DNA from: Artemisia argyi
Lineage: Eukaryota > Streptophyta > Magnoliopsida > Asterales > Asteraceae
Assembly (NCBI GenBank): GCA_030686995.1
Contig: CM060709.1
Span: 268,999,057-269,063,056, forward strand
Length of the DNA stretch: 64,000 nt
Direction: 5' to 3'
The translations under genes and the position numbers were made by a program. Below the pieces are notes generated by a model. That model saw only the letters and a program-made list of their open reading frames with translations. It did not search any database and was not told where the DNA came from. Below, piece by piece: positions 45,736 through 56,870 of this stretch. Every line of letters begins with the position of its first letter. The stretch's first letter is position 1.

Positions 45736-46130
45736 CAAGTTTTGACTAGGTCGTGAGCATCTTTGTAGATTGTGGGCCAATAGAAACCAGAATCAAACAC
45801 CTTTTTGGCGGTGTAATTTGGGCTATGATGTCCCCCCATGGGTCCATCATGACAAGCTTTAAGAATATCCATGGCTTCTTGGCCATGGACACACCGCCGG
45901 ATGGCTTGATCCGCACAGATTTTGAACAAATAGGGGTCATCCCAGAAGTAGTGGTTCACATCTTTGAAAAACTTTTTCTTCTATTGGGACGACATCCCTT
46001 TTACAATGAAGTTACCTGCATTGTAGTTTGCAAAGTCTGCAAACCATGGGGTAGTAGAATCACCACAAGAAGAGATCACATTGAGTGTTTCAAGAGGAAA
46101 GGTTTCATTTATTTCCTTTTTCTCGAGGAC
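45736..46130 (-). pseudogene. Y integrase zinc-binding domain
   Basis: This contains the H2C2 domain of Athila-type integrase: Asp-Asp-Pro-Tyr-Leu-Phe, Arg-Arg-Cys-Val, Cys-His-Asp-Gly-Pro, His-His and Phe-Tyr-Trp-Pro, ending at Lys-Thr-Cys-Asp, where O was inserted. The catalytic part is at 26430-27406. A stop near 45995 separates it from the linker that follows RNase H. Confidence 0.87.
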
Positions 46131-46570
46131 ATCTTGGTGAGGGTTCTCTAATCGGGACAGATGATCAGCCGCTAGGTTCTCAGCTCCTTTTTTTTTATCA
46201 CGAATGATGATATCAAATTCTTATAGGAGGAGAACCCATCGGAGCAATTTCAGCTTTGCATCTTGCTTGGCAAAGAGATAATTTAGACTCGAGTGATCCG
46301 TATACACTATGCATTTGGTCAATATCAAATATGGCCGGAATTTCTCAAAAGCATACACCATGGATAATAATTATTTTTCCGTTGTGGTGTAATGAGTCTG
46401 AGCCTAAGTCATAGTTTTACTGGCATAATGTATAGGCTGAAAGTGTTTTGTTTTTCATTGCCCCAAGACCGCACCTATGGCAAAATCACTTGTGTCACAC
46501 ATGAGCTCAAAAGGCAGGTCCCAATTGGGGGAAACTAGGATGGGTACTTTAGTAAGCTTTTTCTAGAGAG
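46131..46570 (-). pseudogene. Y RNase H domain (decayed)
   Basis: There is no long open frame, but the minus strand still shows the Athila RNase H order across broken frames: Phe-Glu-Leu-Met-Cys-like start near 46500, and [10 protein letters not shown] near 46160-46190. Several stops are present. Confidence 0.7.
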
Positions 46571-48015
46571 TTTAAAAAGCTTCGATGCACTTGCGGGAAA
46601 AGATGAAAGGAGCATCTTTTTCAATAAGATGGGTCATAGGCCGGGCTATTTTGGAGAAATCCTGAATGAATCTACGATAGAAATCGGCATGCCCGAGAAA
46701 ACTCCTGACACCTTTGATAGTGGTGGGATGAGGTAGTTTGGCAATTACATCAAATTTTGCTCTATCAACCTCAATCCCACTTGTGGAAATCTTATGGCCA
46801 AGGATAATGCCCTCTTTGACCATAAAATGACTCTTCTCCCAATTTAGACTTAAGTTTGTTTCTTCACAACGTTTAAGCATGTTTTCTAAATGGGAGAGAC
46901 ATGATTGGAAAGAATCCCCAATGACCGAGAAATCATCCATAAAGACCTCCATATTTTTCCCGATCATGTCATGGAATATGGTCGTCATATACCTTTGGAA
47001 TGTGCCTGGAGCATTACATAAGCCAAAAGGCATACATCGATAGGCAAAAGTTCCGTAGGGGCATGTGAAGTGGTCTTTTCTTAATCTTGCGGATCAATGG
47101 GAATTTGAAAATAACCCGAGAAACTGCCAAGGAAACAATAGTACTCGTTCTCGCTAATCTCTCGAGCATTTGGTCCATGAAGGGTAGAGGAAAGTGGTCT
47201 TTATGGGTGGCATCATTTAACTTTCCTCTACCCTTCATGGACCACGCCATCCCGTAACCTATCGAGTTGGAATCATCTCATTTTCATCATTTTTGACAAC
47301 AGTAATGCCACCCTTTTTTGGAACACAGTGAATGGGACTAACCCAAGGACTATCAGAGATAGGGTAAATCAATCCGGCATCAAGAAGTTTGAGAACCTCT
47401 TGTTTGATAACCTCATGAATTTTGGGATTATCCCTTCTCTGTTGTTGCACTGCTAGTTTAAATTCATCCTCCATTAAAATCTTGTGTGTACAAAATTCTG
47501 GGTTAATACCCTTGATGTTAGAGAGTTTCCAAGCAATGGCTTGCTTATGTGACTTTAAGACCTTTATAAGAGCAGCCTTTTTCTCAACACTCAAGTCTTT
47601 AGCAATTATGACGGGCAATTTATCATTACCCTCCAGAAATGCATATTCAAGATGAAGAGGTAAGTCCTTAAGCTCGACCTCGAGAAATTCATCAGTTTTC
47701 TCAACATATTTGATTTCCTCTTTATGAAGTTTTTGTGGAAGAACAAGAGGAGGAGAGGGATCTTCATTCAAGAGCTTCTCAAGGAGAAGGATATCCCTTT
47801 CCGCGTCAATCTCTTGGTTATCAATTCCCTCGAGAATTGAATCACTTTTGAGAAAGGCCCCTATTTCCTCTAAGACGAAGTCACTTCCCTCAAACGGAGT
47901 GAGGAAAGGAGAAGAATTAGCAATTATAGGTTGAGAGGAGGGAGTGGGATTGCCACACGAAGAATTATCGGTGAAACCAAGAAATTCTTGAAAGTACTCT
48001 TCCGCAGCAACATCG
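46571..48015 (-). pseudogene. Y reverse transcriptase with N-terminal linker
   Basis: Reverse transcriptase copies element RNA into DNA. From the right: an acidic linker (48015-47770), an open frame (47771-47259) with the Ile-Ala-Trp-Lys block and Trp-Val-Ser-Pro-Ile-His-Cys-Val-Pro-Lys-Lys-Gly-Gly, a disrupted fingers region (47250-47014), then an open frame (47033-46572) with Met-Pro-Phe-Gly-Leu-Cys-Asn-Ala and the catalytic Phe-Met-Asp-Asp (about 46945), and Phe-Leu-Gly-His-Ala. Just before Lys-Leu-Asn-Asp-Ala the expected Cys-Ile-Asp-Tyr-Arg coding is replaced by a reverse-complement copy of downstream sequence (see inverted repeat at 47171-47244). Confidence 0.87.
47171..47244. repeat. 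Perfect 25-bp inverted repeat inside Y reverse transcriptase
   Basis: The arms 47171-47195 and 47220-47244 are exact reverse complements, with a 24-base loop. The left arm is the normal coding sequence (Phe-Pro-Leu-Pro-Phe-Met-Asp-Gln). The right arm replaces the codons expected for Cys-Ile-Asp-Tyr-Arg. Confidence 0.95.
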
Positions 48016-48020
48016 ATGCG

Positions 48021-49428
48021 TGATGAGGCGAAAAATGATCCGTTTTTAGGGGGTCATTTAAGCCCGAATTCGAATTTATTTGATCAAATAATGCCCTAAA
48101 TCGTTCCTTTTGTGATTTTAGGTACTTTGGGAGAGAAATCTGGAAAAGGAAGCAATTCGGACGTTTTTGGAGCATAAAAGTGAAGAAAACGCCAAAGTCT
48201 TAATTTTCCATGCTGGGAACAGTAGGTGACGGCGTCAAGAGTAACTCTCTGACGGCGTCAAGAGCAAAATTCCATGACGATCCAGTAAAGATTTGACGGC
48301 GTCACGAAGGTAGGGCGTCAAGAGTAAAATTCATGACGGCCTGGAAATGATTAAGTCTTGACGGCGTCAAATGTAGATCAAGGCAGTCCGAGAATAGTTT
48401 TGGCGGCGAGGTGACGGCGTCACAATGTTTGTCTTGACGCCGTCAGACCCCTTTTTCTATATATAGTTTTCTAATTTTCACATTAAAAAGAGAGAAGTTT
48501 TTGGAGAAACCCTAAGTACGAACTTGGTGCGAATTTTACAAGTTTTTCAAGGGTTCCAAGCCCTTGATACCTTTCATGTGTAATTAAGATAAGTGTTCTT
48601 TTAATTCAATCAATATGTCTATGTGTTGGTTGTCTATATCTTGTTCTTGTCTTAATTCCATCATGCTAGGCTAGATCTATCTTGTGTTTGCTTGGATCTA
48701 ATGAAACCTAGATGTTAATTATGTGTTGATTACTTGTTTATACTTGTCTTGGATGAATGATTTATATGTTAGGCTTAAGAAAACTGGCAGATCTCCAATT
48801 GGTAACATGCTTGAACATCTTAAGAAACATGAACCGACGCGCACTAGGTCTTTATTGGTTGTATTTAATGCATGAGCCACTGTTTACAATCCCTATAGTT
48901 GTGTTGGGCTTGGTGTAGGAGGAGATAAGAGCTCATAGAATTGGGGAGTTAAGTGTGCCACCCCATGAATGGTATTAAGGAATACGATCCGTCATCCATG
49001 CATTTATAACAAGTAATTAACGTGTAAAAGATGTCTAGGGAGTAGTGAAATCTAAGTAAACACATTTTCTCCAATTACTGCTCACAACCTTAGTATAAAT
49101 TAGTTTATTTTCATTTGTAGTATTTTATTTTGATTGCATCTTTAGTATTGGGTTAGTTGATTAGCAACTAATTCCGCCCAAATCCTTCAAACCCGAGAAT
49201 TTTAATTGCTTTCTATAAAATATAAAAACACAAAAATAATCATCCCTCACCTTTAGAACTAGTATTTAGGTCTTCTAATCCTAGCGACACTATTCCTAAG
49301 CTGAACGATCAATCCCCCGGTACTTGTCACTATACTATACTACAACCATCAGGTACACTGCCTGGTGGGGGTTGTAAGCTTCTCGAGATCCCTCGAGAGG
49401 TAAAGCCTAGTGCAATTCCCACGCATCA
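48021..49428 (+). mobile_element. C: solo LTR of the E1 family in opposite orientation
   Basis: This LTR is 1408 bp, TGATGAGGCGAAAAATG to CCCACGCATCA, flanked by ATGCG at 48016-48020 and 49429-49433. There is no internal region. It interrupts the Y linker between protease and reverse transcriptase. Compared with the minus-strand copies it shows many more differences, so it may be an older or divergent subfamily, yet it keeps six full TGACGSCGTCA motifs. Confidence 0.93.
48227..48466 (+). promoter_or_regulatory. Solo LTR C promoter: TGACGSCGTCA array and TATA box
   Basis: Full 11-mers occur at 48227, 48250, 48294, 48359, 48412 and 48435, with half-sites near 48275, 48314 and 48333. The TATA box CTATATATAG is at 48457-48466, 11 bases after the last 11-mer. 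That is the same geometry as in E1, although this LTR is diverged elsewhere. Confidence 0.72.
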
Positions 49429-49433
49429 ATGCG

Positions 49434-49845
49434 GTTGATGGATACCGAGTCATAATTAGAAGAGTACCTCGAAGTTTGATCAAGGTTAAAGGTGATGGCT
49501 TCATTACCAACACGTAACGTGATTTCTTTCATCAAATACATCGATGAGAGCACGGCTCATTCTTAGGAATCCCCTCCCTAAAATGAGAGGAACCCTCAGA
49601 TCTGCATCGAAATCAACAATCACGAAGTCTGCAGGAAAATGGAACTTTCCTACTTTCACAAATACGTCCTCAGCAATGCCGAGGGGATGAGATATGGAAC
49701 GATCTTCAAGCTCGAGAGTCATGCAGGTAGGAGTGAGTTCAGGAAGAGAGAGTTTCTTCCAGACTGCGTGAGGCATCAGGTTGATGCTTGCACCAAGATC
49801 TGCCAAGGCAAAGCATTCAACCATCCCCTGAAAAATGCAAGGAAT
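49434..49845 (-). pseudogene. Y aspartic protease
   Basis: The retrotransposon protease matures the polyprotein. The minus frame carries Ala-Leu-Ala-Asp-Leu-Gly-Ala-Ser (active-site Asp near 49805), the flap-region His-Pro-Leu-Gly-Ile-Ala-Glu-Asp and Leu-Ile-Leu-Gly-Arg-Gly-Phe-Leu (usually Arg-Pro-Phe). A frameshift near 49525 moves the tail (Thr-Leu-Arg-Val-Gly-Asn-Glu-Ala) into another frame. The tail continues to 49434, where solo LTR C interrupts, and resumes at 48015. Confidence 0.87.
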
Positions 49846-51974
49846 GAGAAATTTCCCAAGATCTCCCAGCTTTTCAGGAAGCTATTTCAATAGAACTACA
49901 GAGCAGTTCTCATTCAGTGGAGTTTTTGCCATCTCAAAGAGTTTTTCCTTGTTGCTTAACAAGTTTTTGATTGTTGATGCAAATTTGGGCATCAGAAGAA
50001 TAGCATCCGCAAAGCTGATATCAAAATGTAGATCTTGAAAATTTTGTAAGAATTTTTCCATTTGATGATTAGCTTATTCACGGAGCTTTTGGTCGGTTAA
50101 ATGTGAAGGATATGGAATTGTAGGCTTAGGGTTGGGTTTTGGAATTTCAACGGAATTCTTGAGAGTTTCAAATATGACTTTTGTTTTGGGGGTCGGGACC
50201 GGGACAACTTGAGGAGGGACATCATTGGTACCTCCGTTATTAGTAGGAAGTACCGTATCCGTTGTTGCCTCAGTTTCACGTTCCTCTACCTGGGTAGGAG
50301 AAGAGGTAGACGGAGTCGTGGGTCATTTATAAGAAACTCCACTTCTGGTTGTGATCGACTTTACATCGCCCCTCGGGTTAGCGATCGTGTTGCTCGGTAG
50401 TGTACCTGAGCCCGAGGGTCGATCATTTAAAGATTTCTTTAATTCAAAGATCTAGCTGACCAATAACCGATTTGTTTCCTCTTGAGATTTCATGAATTGT
50501 TTTAATAATTCATCAGAAGAGGATTGGGGTTGAACAACAGCTTGATTTTGATTAGGAAAATTTTGAACACAGTTGTTTTGAAAATTTCCTTGGTTTTGGT
50601 TGTTATTACCCTGAAAATTGTCTCCTTGTTGAAAATTACCCTGATGGAAATTGTTACCCTGATTAAAATTACCATGACCTTGATTGCGGTTAAAATTTCC
50701 TTGGTTTTGAAAACCTTGGTTTTGACCAGAATTGAAATTACCTTGGTTATGGAAACCTTGGTTTATTCGCTTTTGGTTCTGATTTTGATTGAAATTTTGG
50801 TTTCTTTTTTGTGCATTTTGATTTTGAGACTGATTAAACTCGGGTGGTCCTAAATAATTGTTGGAACGATAGCTCAATGGATTACGGTCCCCCTGTGGTT
50901 GGTAAGAGTTACCCCCGTGTTGTAGGAACCTTGAGCAGCAAATACGTTCTCATGAGTGAAGCCACCAGAGGCTGGGCACTTAGTATATGGGTGTGGACCA
51001 CCATAAGTTTCACAACTTGGGCTGACAACTTTGACATGGTGATTTTGATTTGTCTGATGAATTCGTAAAATTACAGTGGACAAATCATCAAGCTTTTTGG
51101 TGAGAGAAGCTATTTCATTGTTAGCTGGAGTGACAGATTTACATGAATCATTCCTCTCAGCTGAGGAATCCAAGAAATTGTGGTGGGCAGTCATGTTCTC
51201 AATCAAATCATAGCACTCCTCGGGGGTCCTTTTCATAAAGGTCCCTCCAGCAGCAGCATTGATCGTGTCACGATGTTGAAGTGTCAAACCATTATAGAAG
51301 GTCTCTATGATGGTGACAAGAAGCATGTTGTGATTAGGACAGCGATCGATTGCTAGCTTATAGCGTTCCCATGCCTCAAATAAGGACTCATCGGGACGCT
51401 GTCGGAAGTTGCTAATATCGTTTCTCAATTTCGTCACCATGGATGGTGGAACGTATTTTGCTAAAAACTTTGAGACCATTTCATCAAAACTATGGATCGA
51501 ATTCTTCGGGAGACGATCAAACCAGGCAGCAGCATGATGAGTGAGAGAGTATGGAAAGAGATATAAGCGAAGCCGTCTTCGGTGACACCATTCTGCTTCA
51601 TACTCTGGGTGACGGTTAAAAATTTATCGAGATTCTTGTTTGTATCATCACCGGGTAAACCGTGGAAATAGCACGAATTCTGGAGTTGCTGGATCATGTG
51701 GTACTTAAGTCCAAAGTCCGTGGCCCCAATAGTGAGTGATGCAATAGGTCCACCTCTCTCGTGCATGGTTGGCTAACACAACTCCTCCATCGTTCGGAGA
51801 TCGAGAGCTGTTTCATCCTTGGGAGGATTTGGTGGGGGTGGTGGGGGCTCGTCGTCCATTTTAATGACGGGTTCTTGGCTCGTCGTCCATTTTAATGACG
51901 GGTTCTTCATTAACTGTACGTAACTCAATTACATTCCTTTGACGATTACGCTTTGTTTGTGAACGAGTGCGCAT
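49846..51974 (-). pseudogene. Y gag and gag-protease spacer
   Basis: This is Athila-type gag starting at the ATG at 51974 (Met-Arg-Thr-Arg-Ser). A 31-bp tandem duplication (51850-51912) shifts the frame, and a TAG stands before Pro-Thr-Met-His-Glu (about 51775). The capsid part lies in 51766-51461 and 51479-50874 (Phe-His-Gly-Leu-Pro-Gly-Asp, Glu-Ala-Trp-Glu-Arg). The knuckle reads Cys-Glu-Thr-Tyr, so one zinc Cys is lost. A one-base loss in a G run (about 50915) precedes a very Asn/Gln-rich linker (50877-50452). Beyond it, broken frames hold the Ile-Thr-Thr-Arg-Ser-Gly block and the Leu-Pro-Glu-Lys-Leu-Gly block that precede protease. Confidence 0.85.
51850..51912. repeat. 31-bp tandem duplication in Y gag
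   Basis: The unit GGCTCGTCGTCCATTTTAAT...GGTTCTT occurs twice back to back. Because 31 is not a multiple of three it shifts the gag frame near its start. Confidence 0.9.
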
Positions 51975-52621
51975 GCATTAAAAATAAAACCAATTTAAAC
52001 AATACCGAGGCAAAAGAACAGAGAACTTAAACCAATAATCACAATATGAATGGCTTCTTTGAAAAAGGTACACCAATTCAAAGGATACAAAGGCAAGTTT
52101 TAATCTTTAGTTTGGGAACTTATTAATGGTCATACCCCCAGTTGGTAGGTATTTTGTCAAATGTTTCTCGATAATGTCTTTTATGTATTTATTAACAAGA
52201 AAACAAAATGTTTTTGGCTTTTTTGTGGGTGTATGCGAGAAAAAAAAAGAAAAAAAAAAACAAACTTTTTGGAAATTATTTTTGGAATCGATTCATTAAC
52301 CGAAATCGTTTCCTTTAAGACTACTCGCAGGGTGGCGGAAGAGAAAAATGGATCTCTTTTCAGTTCGCAATTTAATGTCAGAACTTGCCTTTACCACCTG
52401 TATAGGTTGTAATCTTAAAGAATACGAAGTAATTTAACTTCATGATTTGTTTTGTTGTTTTTGATTTTTTTGGTGTTGTTAACACTTTAGGAAAAGTGTT
52501 AATGACTTTTTTTTAATGATTTTGATTTTTACAAAAATTTACAAAGTGGTGAAATTTGTACAAGGAGGGTTTTGAAAAATCACTAAACTTCTAAACGTTT
52601 TTAAAATACGAAACAACCTCT
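51975..52621 (-). other. Y 5' untranslated leader
   Basis: This AT-rich stretch lies between the primer site and the gag start. The ORFs here show no domain, and nothing else is recognised. Confidence 0.6.
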
Positions 52622-52638
52622 TCGGCAGCGGTGCCAAA
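52622..52638 (-). other. Y primer-binding site
   Basis: The minus strand reads TTTGGCACCGCTGCCGAA just inside the LTR. It is related to the TGGCGCCGTTGCCGGGGA type of Athila elements, with CpG-type changes. Confidence 0.7.
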
Positions 52639-52641
52639 ATT

Positions 52642-53589
52642 TGACTCCTCCCAAACAGTCCAACAAATTAACCAAGTGTGGTCAACAGGTCAAACCTGGG
52701 AGAGGAGAGATCAATTTATGATCCATTGAAAGCACAGTGTGTTCACGGGTCGTTATGTCCCAACGAGGCTGAAATTGTATTTTGGAAAACGTTCAAGGGA
52801 TTCAGTGATTGAGCAAAGTAACCAGATTATGATTTGGATTGATTACACTAATCATACATAATTGAGATTAAACTAAAGTAACAATATTAATAATTACAGT
52901 AAATCAGATACGTGATTAAACCTAAAACGTAAATCAAATTTAAAACAAATGTAATTACGTACTGGAAAAGTGGGAATGAAGCAGAAATAAACTTGAGGGG
53001 GTGAAAATGACTTTTTTACAAACTTAATATTAAAAGAAAAATTTTATAAAAAGAAAATTATTTTTTTGATTTTTTAATTATTTAATATTAATTAAAAACT
53101 ATTTAATAATTGATTTAAACTAATTTAAATTAAGAAAAATACTAAAGTGACTAGGAAAATTATGAAATTTTTTATAAAACTAATTAACCATCACAGGAAT
53201 CCTATAAAATTATAAAAAGTTTATAAAAATTATAAATAAGCTAATTTATAAATTATTTACTTAATTATTAATTAAAACCTATGTAAACTAATTTAATTAT
53301 AAAAAATAGCAAATGAATAGTAAAAATTATGAAAAATTTTCTAAAAATACTTTATGATTTATAAAAGCTAGGAAAAATATAAAAAAATTACTAGTGATTA
53401 AAAATAAGCAGTAATGAATTTTATTATTGGTTTTTCAATTAAAACTAATTAAACTAAATTAATTATTAAAAATACTAAATTAAAACAGAAAATTATGAAA
53501 ATTTTTACACAACTACTTTAATATAACAGGAATTTAATAAAAATATAAAAACATACAATTGCTTATTGAAAAAGCTATAAAATTAACCA
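52642..53589 (-). repeat. Y 5' LTR, possibly truncated
   Basis: The sequence starts TGACTCCTCCC and runs into very AT-rich DNA, ending at TTAACCA. The Copia coding sequence begins immediately after (53590). TG...CA ends are present, so it could be complete at 948 bp with Y inserted into the Copia element. In that case a left partner should carry AATAG and Copia reverse transcriptase, which was not found. No clear TATA box was picked out. Confidence 0.6.
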
Positions 53590-55945
53590 AATAGCCATAA
53601 TCCAACTTTCATCCTTTAAGGCTTCATTTACATTCCTAGGTTCTATTGTTGACACAAAGCAAAGAAGTAACTTTCGTCTTGAGCTTGCAATCTAAGGGTT
53701 CTTTGATTCAAACTACCTATGATGTTACCTAATGGATGTGATTTTGATTCCTTAATATTTACAACCTCATTTTCTTCTAATGTTTCTACTTCATTATCAT
53801 TTCCTAAGGACTTATTTTTACTAACCTCAATAGCTTCTTCTTCTTCAATCACATCATCATCTTCTAAAGGTAATGTTTTAGGTGGTGGAGGAGTTTCATC
53901 AAATGTTACATTTAAGGATTCTTCTACTTTCATAGTATGTTTATTTAAAATTATATATGCTTTACTATTTTGTGAATATCCTAGAAAAATTCCTTCGTAT
54001 GACTTATGGTCGAATTTAGTAAGGTAATCTTTTGTATTAAGGACAAAGCATTTACTTCCAAATACTCTAAAGTAGCCTATATTTGGTTTTCTACCTCTTA
54101 ATAACTCATAAGGAGTTTTTCCTAATATTCATCTAATAGAAACCCAATTAAGTATATACGTTGATGTATCTACGGCGTGACACCAAAAATTTTGTGGGAT
54201 AGATTGTTCATTTAGCATTGTTCTACTCATTTCTTGTAAAGACCTATTTTTCCTTTCTACTACCCCATTAGATTGAGGAGTACGAGGAGCGGAAAAGTTG
54301 TAAGATATTCCATTTAAATCACAATATTTTCCGAATTGTACTTCGCTGTCAAATTCCCTACCATGATCCGTCCAAATTGAAACTGTTGAGCATCCTAATT
54401 TATTTTGAATCATTTTACTAAATTTCTCAAATTTCTCAAAGGCTTCGGTTTTATCACTTAAGAACCTAGTCCACGAGTATCGTGAATAATCATCTACTAT
54501 AACTAAAGGTATAACGGTTGCCACCGTAGCTCCGCACTTCAGATGTACCAAAGAGATCTATGTGAAGTAATTCTAAGCACCTAGTAGTGGATACCATAAT
54601 TTTAGCTTTTTGACTAGCATGTGTTTGTTTTCCAATTTTACAAGCGTCACAGAAATGTTGATCATATATTAGACCAGGCAAGTTTCTAACAAGTTCCTTA
54701 GAGACTAAGGATTGTAATTGTTGCATGTTAGCGTGACATAATCTCCTATGCCACAAAGTGAAATTTTCATCTAGAGTTGCTAAGCATACCCTATCTTCCG
54801 ATTTGTCTCCTAATTTCATACCATGTATACCTCCTTTCCTAATTCCTCTACCTATGACTTTCTCATCCTTAATTATTTCACTATCTTTATCGGTAAAGGT
54901 AACCCTACACTTATTATCACATATTTGACCTATACTAAGCAAGTTATAAGTTAGATTATCTACATGTTCAACATTTTCAATACTTAGAGAGTCTTGAGAG
55001 ATCGTACCATTGCCTATGATTTTTCCACGACGATCACTACCAGAAACAATGTTATCTCCGTTATACGCCTTATATGTAGAAAATAGCTTTCGATTCCCCA
55101 TCATGTGTCTTGAGCATCCACTATCCTTTATCCATTCATCAGGCTCCAAATCTACTCCTAGGCATACTTCATTAGATGCTTGAGCTACTAAACATTTGTG
55201 CTTCATTGTTTCGTCTTCGTCACTAGATTTTCTTCTTCGGGTTGTTTTTCTTTTATCTTGTGCTTTTAGACGCTTTTTAATAATATTCTTGAATTCTTTA
55301 ACGACCTTTGCATATTCTTCGTCTTCACTTTCGGAACTAGAATCCTCATCATCACTAAGTTCCTTTTCGATCTTTATCTTTATACAACCTTCTTGTTTAC
55401 TCTTGACATGACTCATGGAATTTTCGCCATCATTACCTTCACACAAAAAAATTGAACTAGTAGCACTTGTACTCATTTCAACTAAATACTTATATACTAT
55501 ACTTTCATTTTCTACTCTTTTGTATGCAAAATTTTCTTTGGCTTGACACTTCTTTTGATGAAAATTTGAAAGACTTTTCCACATATCATTTGCCGTTTGA
55601 CAAAAAAATAATCTTTCGTATTCAATTCTTGGTAAAGCTTTGTATATAATTATTTTAGCTATATTATTTTTATCTAGCAATATTTTGAAACAATTATCTT
55701 GTTCTTCAAAAATAGTTTTTATTTGTTGAAAATTACTATTTGAAATGACATGCCAAAGATCATAATATATTGACTTCACATAACTTTCGAATCGATTTTT
55801 CCATTCAAGAAAGCTTATGTTTTCGAAAAATGGTGGTTTAAATGTCACGTTCCCTTCTAAATATTTTTCCGATTCCATGGATCGATTTCAAGTTTTAAAA
55901 TACAACTTATTTTAAAAATCTTGTTTAACGTAGCTCTGATGCCAA
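53590..55945 (-). pseudogene. Copia element: gag, protease, integrase, start of reverse transcriptase
   Basis: The start is the ATG at 55878. The first frame (55878-54490) holds a gag part, a Ser/Asp/Glu-rich stretch, the protease motif Trp-Ile-Lys-Asp-Ser-Gly-Cys-Ser-Arg-His (about 55125) and the integrase zinc region (Leu-Trp-His, Leu-Cys-His, Cys-Asp-Ala-Cys, about 54750-54640). No CCHC knuckle is seen in gag. A frameshift near 54500 leads to 54551-54129 with the integrase core: Asp-Asp-Tyr-Ser-Arg, Thr-Asp-His-Gly-Arg-Glu-Phe and Val-Val-Glu-Arg-Lys-Asn. After another break comes an acidic linker (53933-53643). A further shift near 53650 gives Ser-Thr-Ile-Glu-Pro and Glu-Ser-Trp-Ile-Met-Ala, the start of reverse transcriptase, where the element is cut off. 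Confidence 0.87.
55933..55944 (-). other. Copia primer-binding site (initiator tRNA-Met type)
   Basis: The minus strand reads TGGCATCAGAGC, one base from the usual TGGTATCAGAGC. Two bases separate it from the LTR start at 55947. Confidence 0.85.
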
Positions 55946-55946
55946 T

Positions 55947-56870
55947 TGTGGAAAACTAGAAGCGGGTTGAATAGTTTTACGTCATTTTTATTTTTATAAA
56001 AACTTTGTTTATAAAATCTTCGATTCGATTTTTATGTGAGATCAATACTTGCACACTATTTAATACAGATATATAAGAGACTAAGTAATAACAATGTAGA
56101 TAAGTAAATAAAGAGGTAGAGATGGAAAGATCACACCACAAGACAAAAGATTTATAGTGGTTCGGCTACGAAGCTCCTCTTCGCCCTACTCCACTTCCCG
56201 AGCACCTAACTCGAGAGTTTTCTTCACTATGTCAACAAGCTCCCTTATGGCGGAGAAAACCTTACACAACTTTTGCTTACACCAATTAACGACACTAAGC
56301 TAGATGTCGAGTCCTAATCGTCGCTAGAACCAATCTCACACCACTAGTCACTACACAACTTATACACACCACTACTACTACACAACTTCTCATAACTCCA
56401 CTACTTCTTCTTCACAACACTACTACTTCTTCACAACTTCTATTTACTACTTCTTTTCACTACTAACATACCTAAATCTACCTATTACAAAACCTCTACA
56501 CCTTTACAAATAATTTACACAACTACAAACAATATTCACAAATCTACAATACTTCTTAACTAGATGTTAAAGGAGTATTCTTCTCTTGCATTTTGAGTGG
56601 TGAGGGATTTGATCACTTGAAACAAAAACTTATAATCTTATGATCAAAGGATTTAGAAGGATGTTTTGAAAGGATTGGAACAGAAAGTTTTAGTGCAAAA
56701 GGTGAAGAAAAATTGCAGGAATGAACCAGTATTTACAGGCAAGAAATCCTGGTCACAGGAGCGTGCCGTCCCCCTTAAATGTGGTCGGCCCCCTTAAAAT
56801 TAAAGGGGTTGCCCCTTATAATTAAGGGGGCCGCCCTCCTGTAACGACCAGATTTCTTGTCTTTTTCTGG
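55947..56870 (-). repeat. Copia 5' LTR
   Basis: The sequence begins TGTGGAAAACTAGAAGC next to the primer site. The conserved block TAGTGGTTCGGCTACG (about 56155) matches the other Copia LTR at 2620. The outer end is not fixed because the 3' LTR is missing. A GC-rich inverted repeat at about 56748-56852 lies near it. Confidence 0.7.
56748..56852. repeat. GC-rich inverted repeat near the Copia LTR end
   Basis: The left arm (GGTCACAGGAG, then CCCCCTTAA) and right arm (TTAAGGGGGCCGCCCTCCTG, then ACGACC) are imperfect reverse complements around a centre of CCCCTTAAAATTAAAGGGG. It stands out from the AT-rich surroundings and could form a strong hairpin in the transcript. Confidence 0.75.

Noticed and set aside
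2417..56870. One giant Copia element with LTRs at 2417 and 55947
   Set aside because: The LTRs share only the TAGTGGTTCGGC block and differ elsewhere, and the sequence between them is explained by other elements with their own duplications.
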